A DNA stretch of 64,000 bases from an uncultured Clostridia bacterium. Lineage in GTDB: Bacteria; Bacillota; Clostridia; Oscillospirales; Ruminococcaceae. Below are positions 1 to 9,032 of this stretch, in pieces; within the stretch, counting starts at the first letter, position 1, and every line of letters begins with the position of its first letter. The notes beneath the pieces were generated by a model. That model was not told the origin of the DNA and did not search any database. It saw only the letters and a program-made list of their open reading frames with translations. The stretch spans positions 62,001-126,000 of the forward strand of contig CANQKD010000002.1 in assembly GCA_947624375.1 (NCBI GenBank), read 5' to 3'. Both the position numbers and the translations under genes were made by a program.

Positions 1-115
1 TCATTTCTGCGGTTTAGATTTAGAAGCAAGAGGCAAGAAAATGCTTTTATAGCTTTGCGCGATCTTTTCAAAGCTGCACCTCTTGCCTCTTGCTTCTGGT
101 TATCTTGCCTCTAAA
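1..115. repeat. Dispersed intergenic repeat, copy A
   Basis: Gene-free DNA built around the 17-bp sequence AGAAGCAAGAGGCAAGA (22-38), which recurs as a perfect reverse complement at 81-97, giving a 17-bp stem with a 42-nt loop. The same roughly 95-bp arrangement, including the flank TTTCTGCGGTTTAGA, is present in reverse orientation near 61035-61140. A partial copy lies near 24695-24780. It sits downstream of the terminator of the LRR gene at 152-2296, so its own transcription is uncertain. No reading frame of note is present. Confidence 0.75.
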
Positions 116-119
116 AGAA

Positions 120-146
120 TTCCCCCGCTCTAGTAGAACAGGGGAA
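120..146 (-). terminator. Intrinsic terminator of the first LRR gene
   Basis: On the minus strand a 12-bp stem (146-135 pairing with 131-120, including two G-T wobbles) closes a 3-nt loop and is followed by TTCTTTTA. It begins 6 nt after the stop codon of the LRR gene. Confidence 0.75.
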
Positions 147-151
147 AATGT

Positions 152-2296
152 TTACTTTGCCGTTTTCACCGTGAACACCGCGCTTGCCGCGCCGTCAATG
201 ACCTTTGAGCCGACTTTCACATACGGTTGAACCTTAAATTTGTATGTCGTATTCTTCTTCAGACCGGATATTTTGTACTGCGTGGTTGCCGATGAACCTA
301 CCGCTGTTACTCTTACCCATTTCTTTGTCGCAGAATCGTATCTCAGTATGCGGTAGCCGGTACAAGTAGTCTTTTTCCAGAACAGTCTAACTGCCGTTGA
401 AGTCTTGTTCGCCTTGGTTACGGTTGTAGTGTTCGGTCTTGTTGCAGTTGATATCGTGCTGCACGACTCACCGAAATAGAACTTGCCGTTCTCTTTCACG
501 AAAGCTTTCACGCGGAATTTGTAGACCTTACCTGATTTCAGACCACTGATCTTGTAATTCGTAGTATTCGGGTTATATATCGCCTTTACAGCTACCCACT
601 TTTTCTTTGCATCGTCGTATCTGAATATCTTGTAACCGGTAACGCCGGAAAGCTTGTTCCAGTTTATTCTTATGGCATTTGTTGTGCAGGTGTATGTAGT
701 CTTCGCAGTGAGTTTCTTGACTGTCTTCTTTGCTATCGAGGAAGTCTTCTCAGCGCCACATACAGTGCAAGTGTAGGTCTTCACGCCGGTTGCGGCATAT
801 GTCGCAGCTTTTGTTACCTTGCCGCTGTCCCATGTGTGGGTGTGAGGTTTGCTTTCGGTGATGACCTTTGCGGCTTTACCCCAAATGAAATAGTAATTGG
901 TATTATACGTTTCTCCGTTTTTGTAGTACTTTCCGATAGCGTCTTTCGCATACTCCGATATATTCTTATCCTCTTCGCCTTTTGTATAAGCTTTGACAAT
1001 ATTCGGGTTGCCGCTTATATCAATTTCTGTAAGTTTGTTATCATAGCAATACAGAGTATCAAGCTTTTCGCAGCCGCTTACATTAAGCTTGGTGAGTTCG
1101 TTGGAAACGCAATCCAGATATGTAAGCGCGGTATTCTTGCTCACATCAAGCTTGGTGAGTTCGTTGGAGTTGCAAGACAGAGATATAAGCGCGGTATTCT
1201 TGCTTACATCAAGCTCTGTAAGCTTGTTATAAGAGCAAGACAAAGTCTCAAGCTTTTCGCAGCCGCTTACATTAAGTTTGGTGAGTTCGTTGTTGCTGCA
1301 ACCCAGTTCTTCAAGCGCGGTATTCTTGCTCACATCAAGCTCTGTAAGTTTGTTCTCAAAGCAAGACAGAGAGCTAAGATTTTCACATCCGCTTACATCA
1401 AGTTTGGTGAGTTCGTTGGAAACGCAATCCAGATATGTAAGCGCGGTATTCTTGCTTACATCAAGCTTGGTGAGTTCGTTGGAGTTGCAAGACAGAGATA
1501 TAAGCGCGGTATTCTTGCTCACATCAAGCTCTGTGAGTTCGTTGCCGCTGCAAGACAGTTTTTCAAGCGTGGTGTTATTGCTTACATCAAGCTCTGTAAG
1601 TAGGTTGCCTCCGCAATTCAGTTCTTCAAGCGCGGTATTCGCGGTAACATCAATCTTTTCAAGAGTTTTGTTAATCTCTTCAAGAGTTTGGTTCAGACCG
1701 TCTTCATGGTTGTAGTTGAAGCTGCAATCCAGAGATGTAAGCGCGGTATTTTGGCTTACATCAAGCGTTTTGAGCTGGTTACTGCCGCAAGACAGATATT
1801 TAAGCGCGGTATTCTTGCTTACATCAAGCTCTGTGAGTCGGTTGCCGTAGCAAAACAGAAATATAAGCGCGGTATTCTTGCTTACATCAAGCTCTGTGAG
1901 CTGGTTGTCGCTGCAATTCAGCAATTCAAGCGCAGTATTCTTGCTTACATCAAGCGTTTCGAGCCGGTTATAACCGCAATTAAGATTTTCAAGCGCAGTA
2001 AACTTCTCTATTCCTTTAAGAGATCTTATCTCACGCTCAGCGCAGTCTATATACGTTACCGCCGCTATTTCATCAGCAGAAAAGCTGCCGTTTTTGTCGG
2101 TATCAAATTCCTTGACATACTCTCTGAAATTTGCATCAGGGAAATGCGCCGCATCAATGGAAACTTCGCTGCTTGCAGCATTTGCAGTAATGGCGGCAAT
2201 GTCATCTGAAATAACATCGCTCACCTCGGCTATTCCGACAGCAGTCAGACCTATAAGGCAGGCACACGTAACAGCCAGAATTTTTTTGATCTTCAT
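152..2296 (-). CDS. Secreted leucine-rich-repeat protein with EF-hand-like loop and two FN3 domains
   Basis: A 714-aa secreted or surface protein. Residues 1-40 form a signal peptide (hydrophobic core about 6-23, Ala-rich end near ANAAS). Residues 65-76 read DTDKNGSFSADE, a canonical 12-residue EF-hand calcium loop with D1, D3, N5, S7 and E12. From about 95 to 440 it consists of roughly 21-residue leucine-rich repeats of the form LDVSKNTAL..L.C..N.L. One CxxC-containing repeat follows (about 495-530), then two fibronectin type III domains (about 535-714). The start has a strong AGGAGG site. It is the third of three tandem paralogues on this strand, and its C-terminal third is almost identical to theirs. 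The role is unknown; LRR plus FN3 suggests adhesion or protein or carbohydrate binding outside the cell. No LPXTG, dockerin or SLH anchor is visible, so how it is retained is unclear. Confidence 0.9.
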   Translation of the reverse strand: MKIKKILAVTCACLIGLTAVGIAEVSDVISDDIAAITANAASSEVSIDAAHFPDANFREYVKEFDTDKNGSFSADEIAAVTYIDCAEREIRSLKGIEKFTALENLNCGYNRLETLDVSKNTALELLNCSDNQLTELDVSKNTALIFLFCYGNRLTELDVSKNTALKYLSCGSNQLKTLDVSQNTALTSLDCSFNYNHEDGLNQTLEEINKTLEKIDVTANTALEELNCGGNLLTELDVSNNTTLEKLSCSGNELTELDVSKNTALISLSCNSNELTKLDVSKNTALTYLDCVSNELTKLDVSGCENLSSLSCFENKLTELDVSKNTALEELGCSNNELTKLNVSGCEKLETLSCSYNKLTELDVSKNTALISLSCNSNELTKLDVSKNTALTYLDCVSNELTKLNVSGCEKLDTLYCYDNKLTEIDISGNPNIVKAYTKGEEDKNISEYAKDAIGKYYKNGETYNTNYYFIWGKAAKVITESKPHTHTWDSGKVTKAATYAATGVKTYTCTVCGAEKTSSIAKKTVKKLTAKTTYTCTTNAIRINWNKLSGVTGYKIFRYDDAKKKWVAVKAIYNPNTTNYKISGLKSGKVYKFRVKAFVKENGKFYFGESCSTISTATRPNTTTVTKANKTSTAVRLFWKKTTCTGYRILRYDSATKKWVRVTAVGSSATTQYKISGLKKNTTYKFKVQPYVKVGSKVIDGAASAVFTVKTAK

Positions 2297-2367
2297 GTAA
2301 ACTCCTCCTTAAATTTGCACGATCATAGTGCGTTTTTTAATACCATATTAAGTTTTCTTGCGGCAGA

Positions 2368-5300
2368 TCACTTTGCCGTCTTTATCGTGAACACCGCGCT
2401 TGCCGCGCCGTCAATGACCTTTGAGCCGACTTTTACATACGGCTGAACTTTGAACTTGTAGGTGGTGTTCTTTTTCAGCCCTGAGATCTTATACTGTGTT
2501 GTTGCCGATGAACCTACCGCTGTAACTCTAACCCATTTCTTTGTCGCAGAATCGTATCTCAGTATGCGATAACCTGTGCAAGTAGTCTTCTTCCAGAACA
2601 GCCTTACCGCCGATGAGGTTTTGTTTGCCTTTGTAACCGTTGTTGTATTCGGGCGTGTGGCAGTCGAGATAGTACTGCACGATTCACCAAAATAGAATTT
2701 GTTGTTTTCTTTTACGAAAGCCTTTACTCTGAACTTGTAGACCTTGCCTGCTTTCAGACCACTGATTTTGTAATTCGTAGTATTCGGGTTATATATCGCC
2801 TTTACAGCTACCCACTTTTTCTTTGCATCATCATAGCGGAAGATCTTGTAGCCCGTAACGCCGGAAAGCTTGTTCCAGTTTATTCTTACGGCGTTTGTTG
2901 TGCAAGTATATGTGGTCTTCGCGGTGAGTTTCTTAACAGTCTTCTTTGCTATCGAAGAAGTTTTCTTTGCACCGCAAACTTTACAAGTGTAAGTCTTTGT
3001 GCCTGCCGCGGCATAAGTTGCAGCCTTAGTCACCTTGCCTGAGTCGTATTTGTGGGAAGTAGTTTTTGCGATAGTTGATGTTTTCTTTGCGCCGCATTCT
3101 GTGCAAGTGAATGTCTTCACGCCCGTTACCTTGCAGGTTGCTTTCTTTGTCACTACGCCTGAATCCCATTTATGAATGGAGTAATCAAGACCGTACATCA
3201 ACGCATATTTTTCTGCTGCTGAACCGGCATAGCAGTTTATATGTGTATCCTCCTGATAGTTATAACGTCCTGCATCTGACGGGAAGCCGTAAGCAAACCT
3301 GCCAATGATTTTTACACTATTAGGGATTGTTATATCTTCCATAACTCTGCCAAGGCCATTAAATGCCCACTGACCTATTTCTTCAAGTCCTTCGGACAAA
3401 AATATTTTTTCAGCACCCAATTCAGAGAACGCGTATTCGCCTATTCTCTTTACACTTGACGGAATAGTAATAGTTTTTACATTGTGAGGATCTTGTCTGG
3501 CATAAAATGCGCCGTCTGCAATTTCGGTCACTCCATCGGGAACAACAACATCGCCAAAACTTCCATGACCGTCAATGAGAACATTATTTTCTATTATCAA
3601 GCCAAACGACGGGTCATCTATAGTTTTAATAAAAGAATCTCTCCAGGGAGTCCTGTCAAAAGCAGTTATCCAGTGGGTTTTTGTGCCCAAAGAACTATAA
3701 GAATATCTTTCTATAGAAGTATCAATATCCACATTGGTAAGGTTTGAACAGCTCCAGAATGCTCCCATGCCTATTTCCTTAACACTATCGGGAATATTTA
3801 TTGTAGTGAAGTTATCGCAGCCATACAAAACTCCTTCGATCTTTGTAACATTTTTACCAAGTGTAATTGATCTCAGCTTGTTTAAATTACTAAACATTGA
3901 GAGATCAATACTGGTAACGCTGTTGGGGAAAACAACTTCTGTTACATTATCTCCCAGTTCAATAGAGCCGTAAACAATTGTTTTTACATTATTCGGGATC
4001 ACAACTTTGCCGTCCATTCTTCCGCCATACAGCAGGCAGCCGTCGCCGACTATTACAGGTTTATTTTGCTCTGCTATATTATCATACCATGCTGTATCGG
4101 AAAAAGCCCATTGGTCGATATATGATACATTTTTTCCGATAGTAACGTTTGATAAATTCTCGTTGTTTGCAAACGCGCTCTCTCCTATTGACTGCACGCT
4201 GTCGGGAATTTTGACAGATCTGAGATCACAATATTCAAATGTGCCTGACGGTATTATCTTAACGCCGTTTTCAATAGTTACATCGGTAAGAGAATTACAC
4301 TCGTAAAAAATTTCAGAACCTTCATAATATTCGTCCAAAGGATTTTCATCAAATGTATTCTTGCCAATAAACACTTTTTTAAGTGCATTGCAATATGCAA
4401 AAGCCTGAGATCCGACATGAGATGCACCTTTTATGGTTACAGATGTCAGAGCCGGCGCTTTGTAAAAGGCACTGGAACCAATATACTTAACGCTTGCAGG
4501 AATGGTCACATCGGTAATAGCAGTAGTATTTTCATAATTTTCATTGTAATCAACAAATGCAACATCAGCAATCTTTTCTACAGTATCCGGGATAACGACC
4601 TTTCCTTTGCACTGAGAGCCGTCTATAAGGATGCCGTTCACTATTACCATAGGATCTGATTTTCTTTTTGCTTCAAGCCACTTTGTACCTGTAAATACAC
4701 CGCCGCCTATGTCGGTAAGCTTTGATGGCAATGTTATAGTTTCCAAAGCGGTGCAATTCTCAAATGCGCCGTCGTCTATTTTACTAACGCTATCAGGTAT
4801 TGTTATTGTTTTGATATTCTCGCATCCTGAAAACAAGTAGCCACTTATTTCAGTAAGTTTTGACGGAAGCGTTATCGCTTTTAAAGCTTTGCAGTTATAA
4901 AATGCTCTATTACCTATTTTCTTGACCCCGGCAGGTATTTTTATCGTACTGAGTTTTTCACAGTCGCAAAACAGAGATTCACTTATTTCGGTAAGTTTTG
5001 ACGGAAGCTCTATAGACTCCAAAGAATTACAGCCTTGAAAAGCATAAGATTCTATAGACGTTATATTCGGGGACAAAACTATTTTTTTGAGTGATGTACA
5101 ATCTTTGAATGAGCCTACACCAATAACTTCAACGGTGTCAGGCATTGTTACAGACGTCAGCGAACTACAGCCGGAAAACATATGGTTGCTGATATTCAAC
5201 ACACCATCTTTAATAGTTACAGATCTCAGATCTTTACAGTTTCTGAACGCCCAGCCTCTGATACTCTTGACATTAGAAGGTATTTTCAGACTGATTATTT

Positions 5301-6159
5301 TTGAACCTTCAAAAGCTCCGTCGTTTATTAAAAACACGGTAGAGGGGACCTGATAATTTACAGCTGCTTTGCCTACAGGATACTGAAGCAGAGTAGTTTT
5401 ATCCTTGTTGAGAAGAACGCCGTTTTCAGAAGCATAATTTTTATTTTTTTCTGAAACGTTTATAGCCTCGAGCTTGCTGCATTTGTTCCAGAACGCGCCC
5501 TTTTCTATACTAGTAACAGTGGACGGGACTGAAACAGATGTTATATTATTATTTCCACTGAATACTACAGAATCAATATAAGTTACACCCTCGGGGATAG
5601 TAACTGCACCGCTGCAAGTTTTGGCATCTATCAGGCAATTATTTACTATTACCAGCGGATTTTTCTTACGCATATTTTTGAGCCATACAGTGTCATTATA
5701 ATTTCCATCGCCAAAGGCTTCGCGTCCTATATACTCAACGGACTTAGGGATAGTAACATTTTCAAGGTTATCACAATGATAAGCAAAAGCCCAATGACCT
5801 ATTCTCTTTACGCCTTCCGGGATAGTAATTGATGTAACTACATTATCATTTTCATATGTGAATACAGCTACATAGGAACTGTACCAGTTTCCAAATCCGC
5901 CGCCTATCGCTGTTACTTTTTTACCGTTTATTTCCGATGGGAATGTAACGCTGGTTTTCTGACCGCTATAGTGAGTTATCACAATAGTGCCGTCGTCCTG
6001 AATCTCATATGAAAAATCTCCATATGTGAGTTCGTCCTCCGCGCCGGCGGTAATTGACACATTGTCAGTCAGGATATTGCTGCCTGCGTTAGTCATGCCG
6101 ATTGCACTGATGCACAGTACAGCGGCACAGGTTGCTGCCAAAAATCTTCTTAACTTCAT
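2368..6159 (-). CDS. Secreted BspA-type leucine-rich-repeat protein with CxxC repeats and two FN3 domains
   Basis: A 1263-aa secreted protein. The N-terminus is a signal peptide (MKLRRFLAATCAAVLC and onward). Residues about 60-1040 are BspA/LRR_5-type repeats of about 23 residues (I..G.F..C..L..I.IP..V..I), interrupted by short blocks containing P(M/L)VIVN..LIDG. Two 40-residue CxxC repeats (about 1045-1120) follow, then two FN3 domains to the C-terminus. BspA-type repeats occur in surface adhesins of other anaerobes; that this protein is an adhesin is inference. It lies 25 bp after the third LRR gene and 71 bp before the first, so the three may be cotranscribed. It differs from its neighbours in LRR class but shares their C-terminal module, so the repeat domain has been swapped on a common tail. 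Confidence 0.9.
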   Translation of the reverse strand: MKLRRFLAATCAAVLCISAIGMTNAGSNILTDNVSITAGAEDELTYGDFSYEIQDDGTIVITHYSGQKTSVTFPSEINGKKVTAIGGGFGNWYSSYVAVFTYENDNVVTSITIPEGVKRIGHWAFAYHCDNLENVTIPKSVEYIGREAFGDGNYNDTVWLKNMRKKNPLVIVNNCLIDAKTCSGAVTIPEGVTYIDSVVFSGNNNITSVSVPSTVTSIEKGAFWNKCSKLEAINVSEKNKNYASENGVLLNKDKTTLLQYPVGKAAVNYQVPSTVFLINDGAFEGSKIISLKIPSNVKSIRGWAFRNCKDLRSVTIKDGVLNISNHMFSGCSSLTSVTMPDTVEVIGVGSFKDCTSLKKIVLSPNITSIESYAFQGCNSLESIELPSKLTEISESLFCDCEKLSTIKIPAGVKKIGNRAFYNCKALKAITLPSKLTEISGYLFSGCENIKTITIPDSVSKIDDGAFENCTALETITLPSKLTDIGGGVFTGTKWLEAKRKSDPMVIVNGILIDGSQCKGKVVIPDTVEKIADVAFVDYNENYENTTAITDVTIPASVKYIGSSAFYKAPALTSVTIKGASHVGSQAFAYCNALKKVFIGKNTFDENPLDEYYEGSEIFYECNSLTDVTIENGVKIIPSGTFEYCDLRSVKIPDSVQSIGESAFANNENLSNVTIGKNVSYIDQWAFSDTAWYDNIAEQNKPVIVGDGCLLYGGRMDGKVVIPNNVKTIVYGSIELGDNVTEVVFPNSVTSIDLSMFSNLNKLRSITLGKNVTKIEGVLYGCDNFTTINIPDSVKEIGMGAFWSCSNLTNVDIDTSIERYSYSSLGTKTHWITAFDRTPWRDSFIKTIDDPSFGLIIENNVLIDGHGSFGDVVVPDGVTEIADGAFYARQDPHNVKTITIPSSVKRIGEYAFSELGAEKIFLSEGLEEIGQWAFNGLGRVMEDITIPNSVKIIGRFAYGFPSDAGRYNYQEDTHINCYAGSAAEKYALMYGLDYSIHKWDSGVVTKKATCKVTGVKTFTCTECGAKKTSTIAKTTSHKYDSGKVTKAATYAAAGTKTYTCKVCGAKKTSSIAKKTVKKLTAKTTYTCTTNAVRINWNKLSGVTGYKIFRYDDAKKKWVAVKAIYNPNTTNYKISGLKAGKVYKFRVKAFVKENNKFYFGESCSTISTATRPNTTTVTKANKTSSAVRLFWKKTTCTGYRILRYDSATKKWVRVTAVGSSATTQYKISGLKKNTTYKFKVQPYVKVGSKVIDGAASAVFTIKTAK

Positions 6160-6184
6160 AATTTTCTTCCTTTCTGTAATTCGT

Positions 6185-8845
6185 TTATTTTGATGTCTTC
6201 ACCGTAAATTCTTTGCTTGCCGCGCCGTCAATGACCTTTGAGCCGACTTTTACATACGGCTGAACTTTGAACTTGTAGGTGGTGTTCTTTTTCAGACCGG
6301 ATATTTTGTACTGTGTTGTTGCCGATGAACCTACAGCAGTTACCCTTACCCACTTTTTCTTTGCTGGGTCATATCTCAGTATGCGATAACCTGTGCAGGT
6401 AGTCTTTTTCCAGAACAGCCTTACCGCCGATGAGGTTTTGTTTGCCTTTGTAACCGTTGTTGTATTCGGGCGTGTGGCAGTAGATATCGTACTGCACGAC
6501 TCACCGAAATAGAACTTGCCGTTCTCTTTCACAAAAGCTTTTACTCTGAACTTGTAAACTGTGCCTGCTTTCAGACCGCTGATTTTGTAGTTGGTAGCAT
6601 TCGGGTCGTATATCGCTTTTACCGCTACCCATTTTTTATTTGCCTCGTCGTATCTGAATATCTTGTAACCGGTAACGCCGGAAAGCTTGTTCCAGTTGAT
6701 ACGTACTGCGTTAGTGGTGCAGGTATATGTGGTTTTTCCGGTGAGTTTCTTAACAGTCTTCTTTGCGATCGAAGAAATTTTCTTAGCACCGCAAACCGTG
6801 CAGGTGTAGGTCTTCACACCAGCCGCGCCATAAGTTGCTTCTGTGGTTATCGTGCCGCTGTCATAGCTGTGCGTGGTCGTCTTTTCAGTTGTCGCTGTCT
6901 TAGTTACACCGCAAACCGTGCAGGTATATGTTGTTATGCCTTCTTCAGCACAGGTTGCCGCCTTAGTTACTTTTCCACTGTCATACTTATGAGATGCAGT
7001 CTTTGCTATAGTTTCAGTTTTAGTCGCTTTGCAAACCGAACAAGTGTATGTCTTCACGCCCGTTGCAGCACAAGTAGCAGGTTTTGTTACCTTGCCATTG
7101 TCGTACTTATGAGATGTAGTCTTAGCAATGGTCTCAGTCTTGGTAGCACCGCAGACTGAGCAGGTATAAGTCCTCACGCCCGTTGCGGCACAAGTAGCAG
7201 GTTTTGTTACCTTGCCATTGTCGTACTTATGAGATGTAGTCTTGGCAATAGTCTCTGTCTTGGTAGCGCCACATACCGAACAAGTGAAAGTCTTCACGCC
7301 TGTTGCGGCACAGGTCGCGGCTTTTGTTACCCTTCCACCATCATAGCTGTGCGTGGTTGTCTTTGGGATACTTTCAGTCTTTATCCCACCGCAAACCGAA
7401 CAAGTGTAAGTCCTAACTCCCGTTGCAGCACAAGTAGCAGGTTTTGTCACTTTGCCGCTGTCATACTTGTGCGATGTCGTCTTAGCTATACTTTCTGTCT
7501 TTGTCGTGCCGCATTCGGTGCAGGTAAATGTTTTTATACCTGCTTCTGCACAGGTCGCGGCCTTTGTTACCTTGCCTTCATCCCATATGTGTGGGGTATG
7601 CGATGTGTTTTTGTTAAAGACCATTACATTTTTATCTATAGTGAGATAAAAATAATTTTCATTGTCTGAGTACTGATAATATGCTGTACTATCTTCATAT
7701 TCAATTTCGCCATTTTGATATGTTATAATAAGACTTGGAGCGTTTCTTATATCAAGAGAGTTGATCTGGTTTGCGCTGCAATTCAAGTCTGTAAGCGCAG
7801 TATTCTTGTTTATATCAAGCACTGCGAGTTTATTGTAACTGCAATCCAAATCTGTAAGTGCAGTATTTTTACTTACATTAAGCGATGTGAGACTGTTGTA
7901 ACTACAATCCAGATTTATAAGCGCGATATTCTTACTTACATCAAGTTTTGTAAGTCGATTCGTAGAGCAAAACAGATTTATAAGTGCAGTATTACTGCTT
8001 ACATCAATTGAAGTAAGTGGGTTTCCGCCGCAATTCAAATCTGTAAGAGCAGTATTCTTACTTACATCAAGCGTTGTGAGTCCGTTGTATCTGCAATCTA
8101 AATATGTAAGCGCAGTATTTTTGCTGACATCAAGTTTTGCAATTGTATTGTAATGACAGTTCAAATCTGTAAGAGAAGTATTCTTGCTGACATCAAGCGA
8201 TGTAAGGTTGTTGTAACTGCAATCCAAATCTGTAAGAGCAGTATTCATATTTACACCAAGCTCTGTGAGCTGATTTTCAAAGCAATTTAACAAGATAAGC
8301 GAGGCGTTCTTGCTTACATCAAGTGAAGTGAGTTGGTTTGATTCGCAATAAAGAGATGTAAGCGCAGTATTCTTACTTATATCAAGTTCTGTAAGCTGAT
8401 TTTCAAAGCACCACAAATCTATAAGTGCAATATTTTTGCTTACATCAAGTTTTGTAAGTTCACAATCGGAGCAATCCAGATATTCAAGTGCAGTATTCTT
8501 GCTTACATCAAGTGAAGCGAGTTGGTTGGAATAACAGCCTAAAGAAGTAAGCGATGTAAAATACTCAATGCCTTTAAGAGAGGATATCTCGCATGACCCG
8601 CAGTCTATTTCTGTTACTTCCGCTATCTCGTCAGCTGAAAAACTGTTGTTGCCGTCGATGTCAAATTCCTTGACATACTCTCTGAAATTTGCATCGGGGA
8701 AATGCGCTGCATCAAGGGGCACTTCGCTGCTTGCGGCGCTGGCGGTTACAGCAAGCTTTATCTCGCTGCCGACTTCGGGGGTCGCTGCCATACCCAAAAG
8801 CAAGGCAACGGCTGTTGCTGCTGCTAAGAACTTTCTCAACTTCAT
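6185..8845 (-). CDS. Secreted leucine-rich-repeat protein with seven CxxC repeats and two FN3 domains
   Basis: An 886-aa protein with a signal peptide (MKLRKFLAAATAVALLLGMA), the same FPDANFREYVKEFD entry segment as the 714-aa paralogue, and an EF-hand-like loop DIDGNNSFSADE. About 15 LRRs of 21 residues follow (to about 385). Seven tandem 40-residue repeats (about 420-690) carry GKVTKxATC..G..TYTCxxCG and end in KTTSH. Two FN3 domains complete the protein. Each 40-residue repeat holds three cysteines in its core copies, including a CxxC or CxECG pair, which suggests metal binding or disulphide cross-linking; this is unproven. The gene is first in the LRR cluster and has its own strong promoter. 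Its function is not recognised beyond a secreted binding protein. Confidence 0.9.
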   Translation of the reverse strand: MKLRKFLAAATAVALLLGMAATPEVGSEIKLAVTASAASSEVPLDAAHFPDANFREYVKEFDIDGNNSFSADEIAEVTEIDCGSCEISSLKGIEYFTSLTSLGCYSNQLASLDVSKNTALEYLDCSDCELTKLDVSKNIALIDLWCFENQLTELDISKNTALTSLYCESNQLTSLDVSKNASLILLNCFENQLTELGVNMNTALTDLDCSYNNLTSLDVSKNTSLTDLNCHYNTIAKLDVSKNTALTYLDCRYNGLTTLDVSKNTALTDLNCGGNPLTSIDVSSNTALINLFCSTNRLTKLDVSKNIALINLDCSYNSLTSLNVSKNTALTDLDCSYNKLAVLDINKNTALTDLNCSANQINSLDIRNAPSLIITYQNGEIEYEDSTAYYQYSDNENYFYLTIDKNVMVFNKNTSHTPHIWDEGKVTKAATCAEAGIKTFTCTECGTTKTESIAKTTSHKYDSGKVTKPATCAATGVRTYTCSVCGGIKTESIPKTTTHSYDGGRVTKAATCAATGVKTFTCSVCGATKTETIAKTTSHKYDNGKVTKPATCAATGVRTYTCSVCGATKTETIAKTTSHKYDNGKVTKPATCAATGVKTYTCSVCKATKTETIAKTASHKYDSGKVTKAATCAEEGITTYTCTVCGVTKTATTEKTTTHSYDSGTITTEATYGAAGVKTYTCTVCGAKKISSIAKKTVKKLTGKTTYTCTTNAVRINWNKLSGVTGYKIFRYDEANKKWVAVKAIYDPNATNYKISGLKAGTVYKFRVKAFVKENGKFYFGESCSTISTATRPNTTTVTKANKTSSAVRLFWKKTTCTGYRILRYDPAKKKWVRVTAVGSSATTQYKISGLKKNTTYKFKVQPYVKVGSKVIDGAASKEFTVKTSK
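6780..7600 (-). repeat. Seven tandem 120-bp coding repeats
   Basis: In-frame tandem duplications of a 120-bp unit inside the 886-aa LRR gene encode the 40-residue CxxC repeats. Internal units are nearly identical while the outermost are more diverged, as expected from unequal crossing-over. Related single or double units occur in the two neighbouring paralogues. Confidence 0.85.
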
Positions 8846-8923
8846 AAAAATACTATCCTTTCAAATAAATTGCCGTTTTTGGCTGAATTTTCGGATATTA
8901 TGATTACAGAATATACCTATTAT

Positions 8924-8952
8924 ATTATAGCACTGCACGCTATAAAAATCAA
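8924..8952 (-). promoter_or_regulatory. Sigma-A promoter of the LRR cluster
   Basis: Minus strand: TTGATT (8952-8947), a 17-bp spacer, then TATAAT (8929-8924), about 80 bp before the start codon of the 886-aa LRR gene. The hexamers match consensus at 4/6 and 6/6. Confidence 0.75.
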
Positions 8953-8989
8953 GTAAAAATTCAACAGCATGAATTGGCTTTACACACAA

Positions 8990-9016
8990 AAAAGCGACCC
9001 ACTGCGGATCGCTTTT
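8990..9016 (-). terminator. Intrinsic terminator of the first FtsX-type permease gene
   Basis: Minus strand: AAAAGCGATCC pairs with GGGTCGCTTTT (11 bp, one wobble) around a 5-nt loop and runs into TTTTTTG. It lies 17 bp past the permease stop and isolates it from the LRR promoter. Confidence 0.85.
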
Positions 9017-9032
9017 GTTATTTAAGATGCGG

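Noticed and set aside
836..1603. Long plus-strand frame with repeating IKLGEFVG-like sequence
   Set aside because: It is the antisense reading of the LRR repeats; periodic genes give long open shadows. It has no ribosome site and no sensible composition.
6780..7600. Regular 120-bp repeats as a possible CRISPR array
   Set aside because: The units are continuous coding sequence without spacers and translate into a 40-residue protein repeat.
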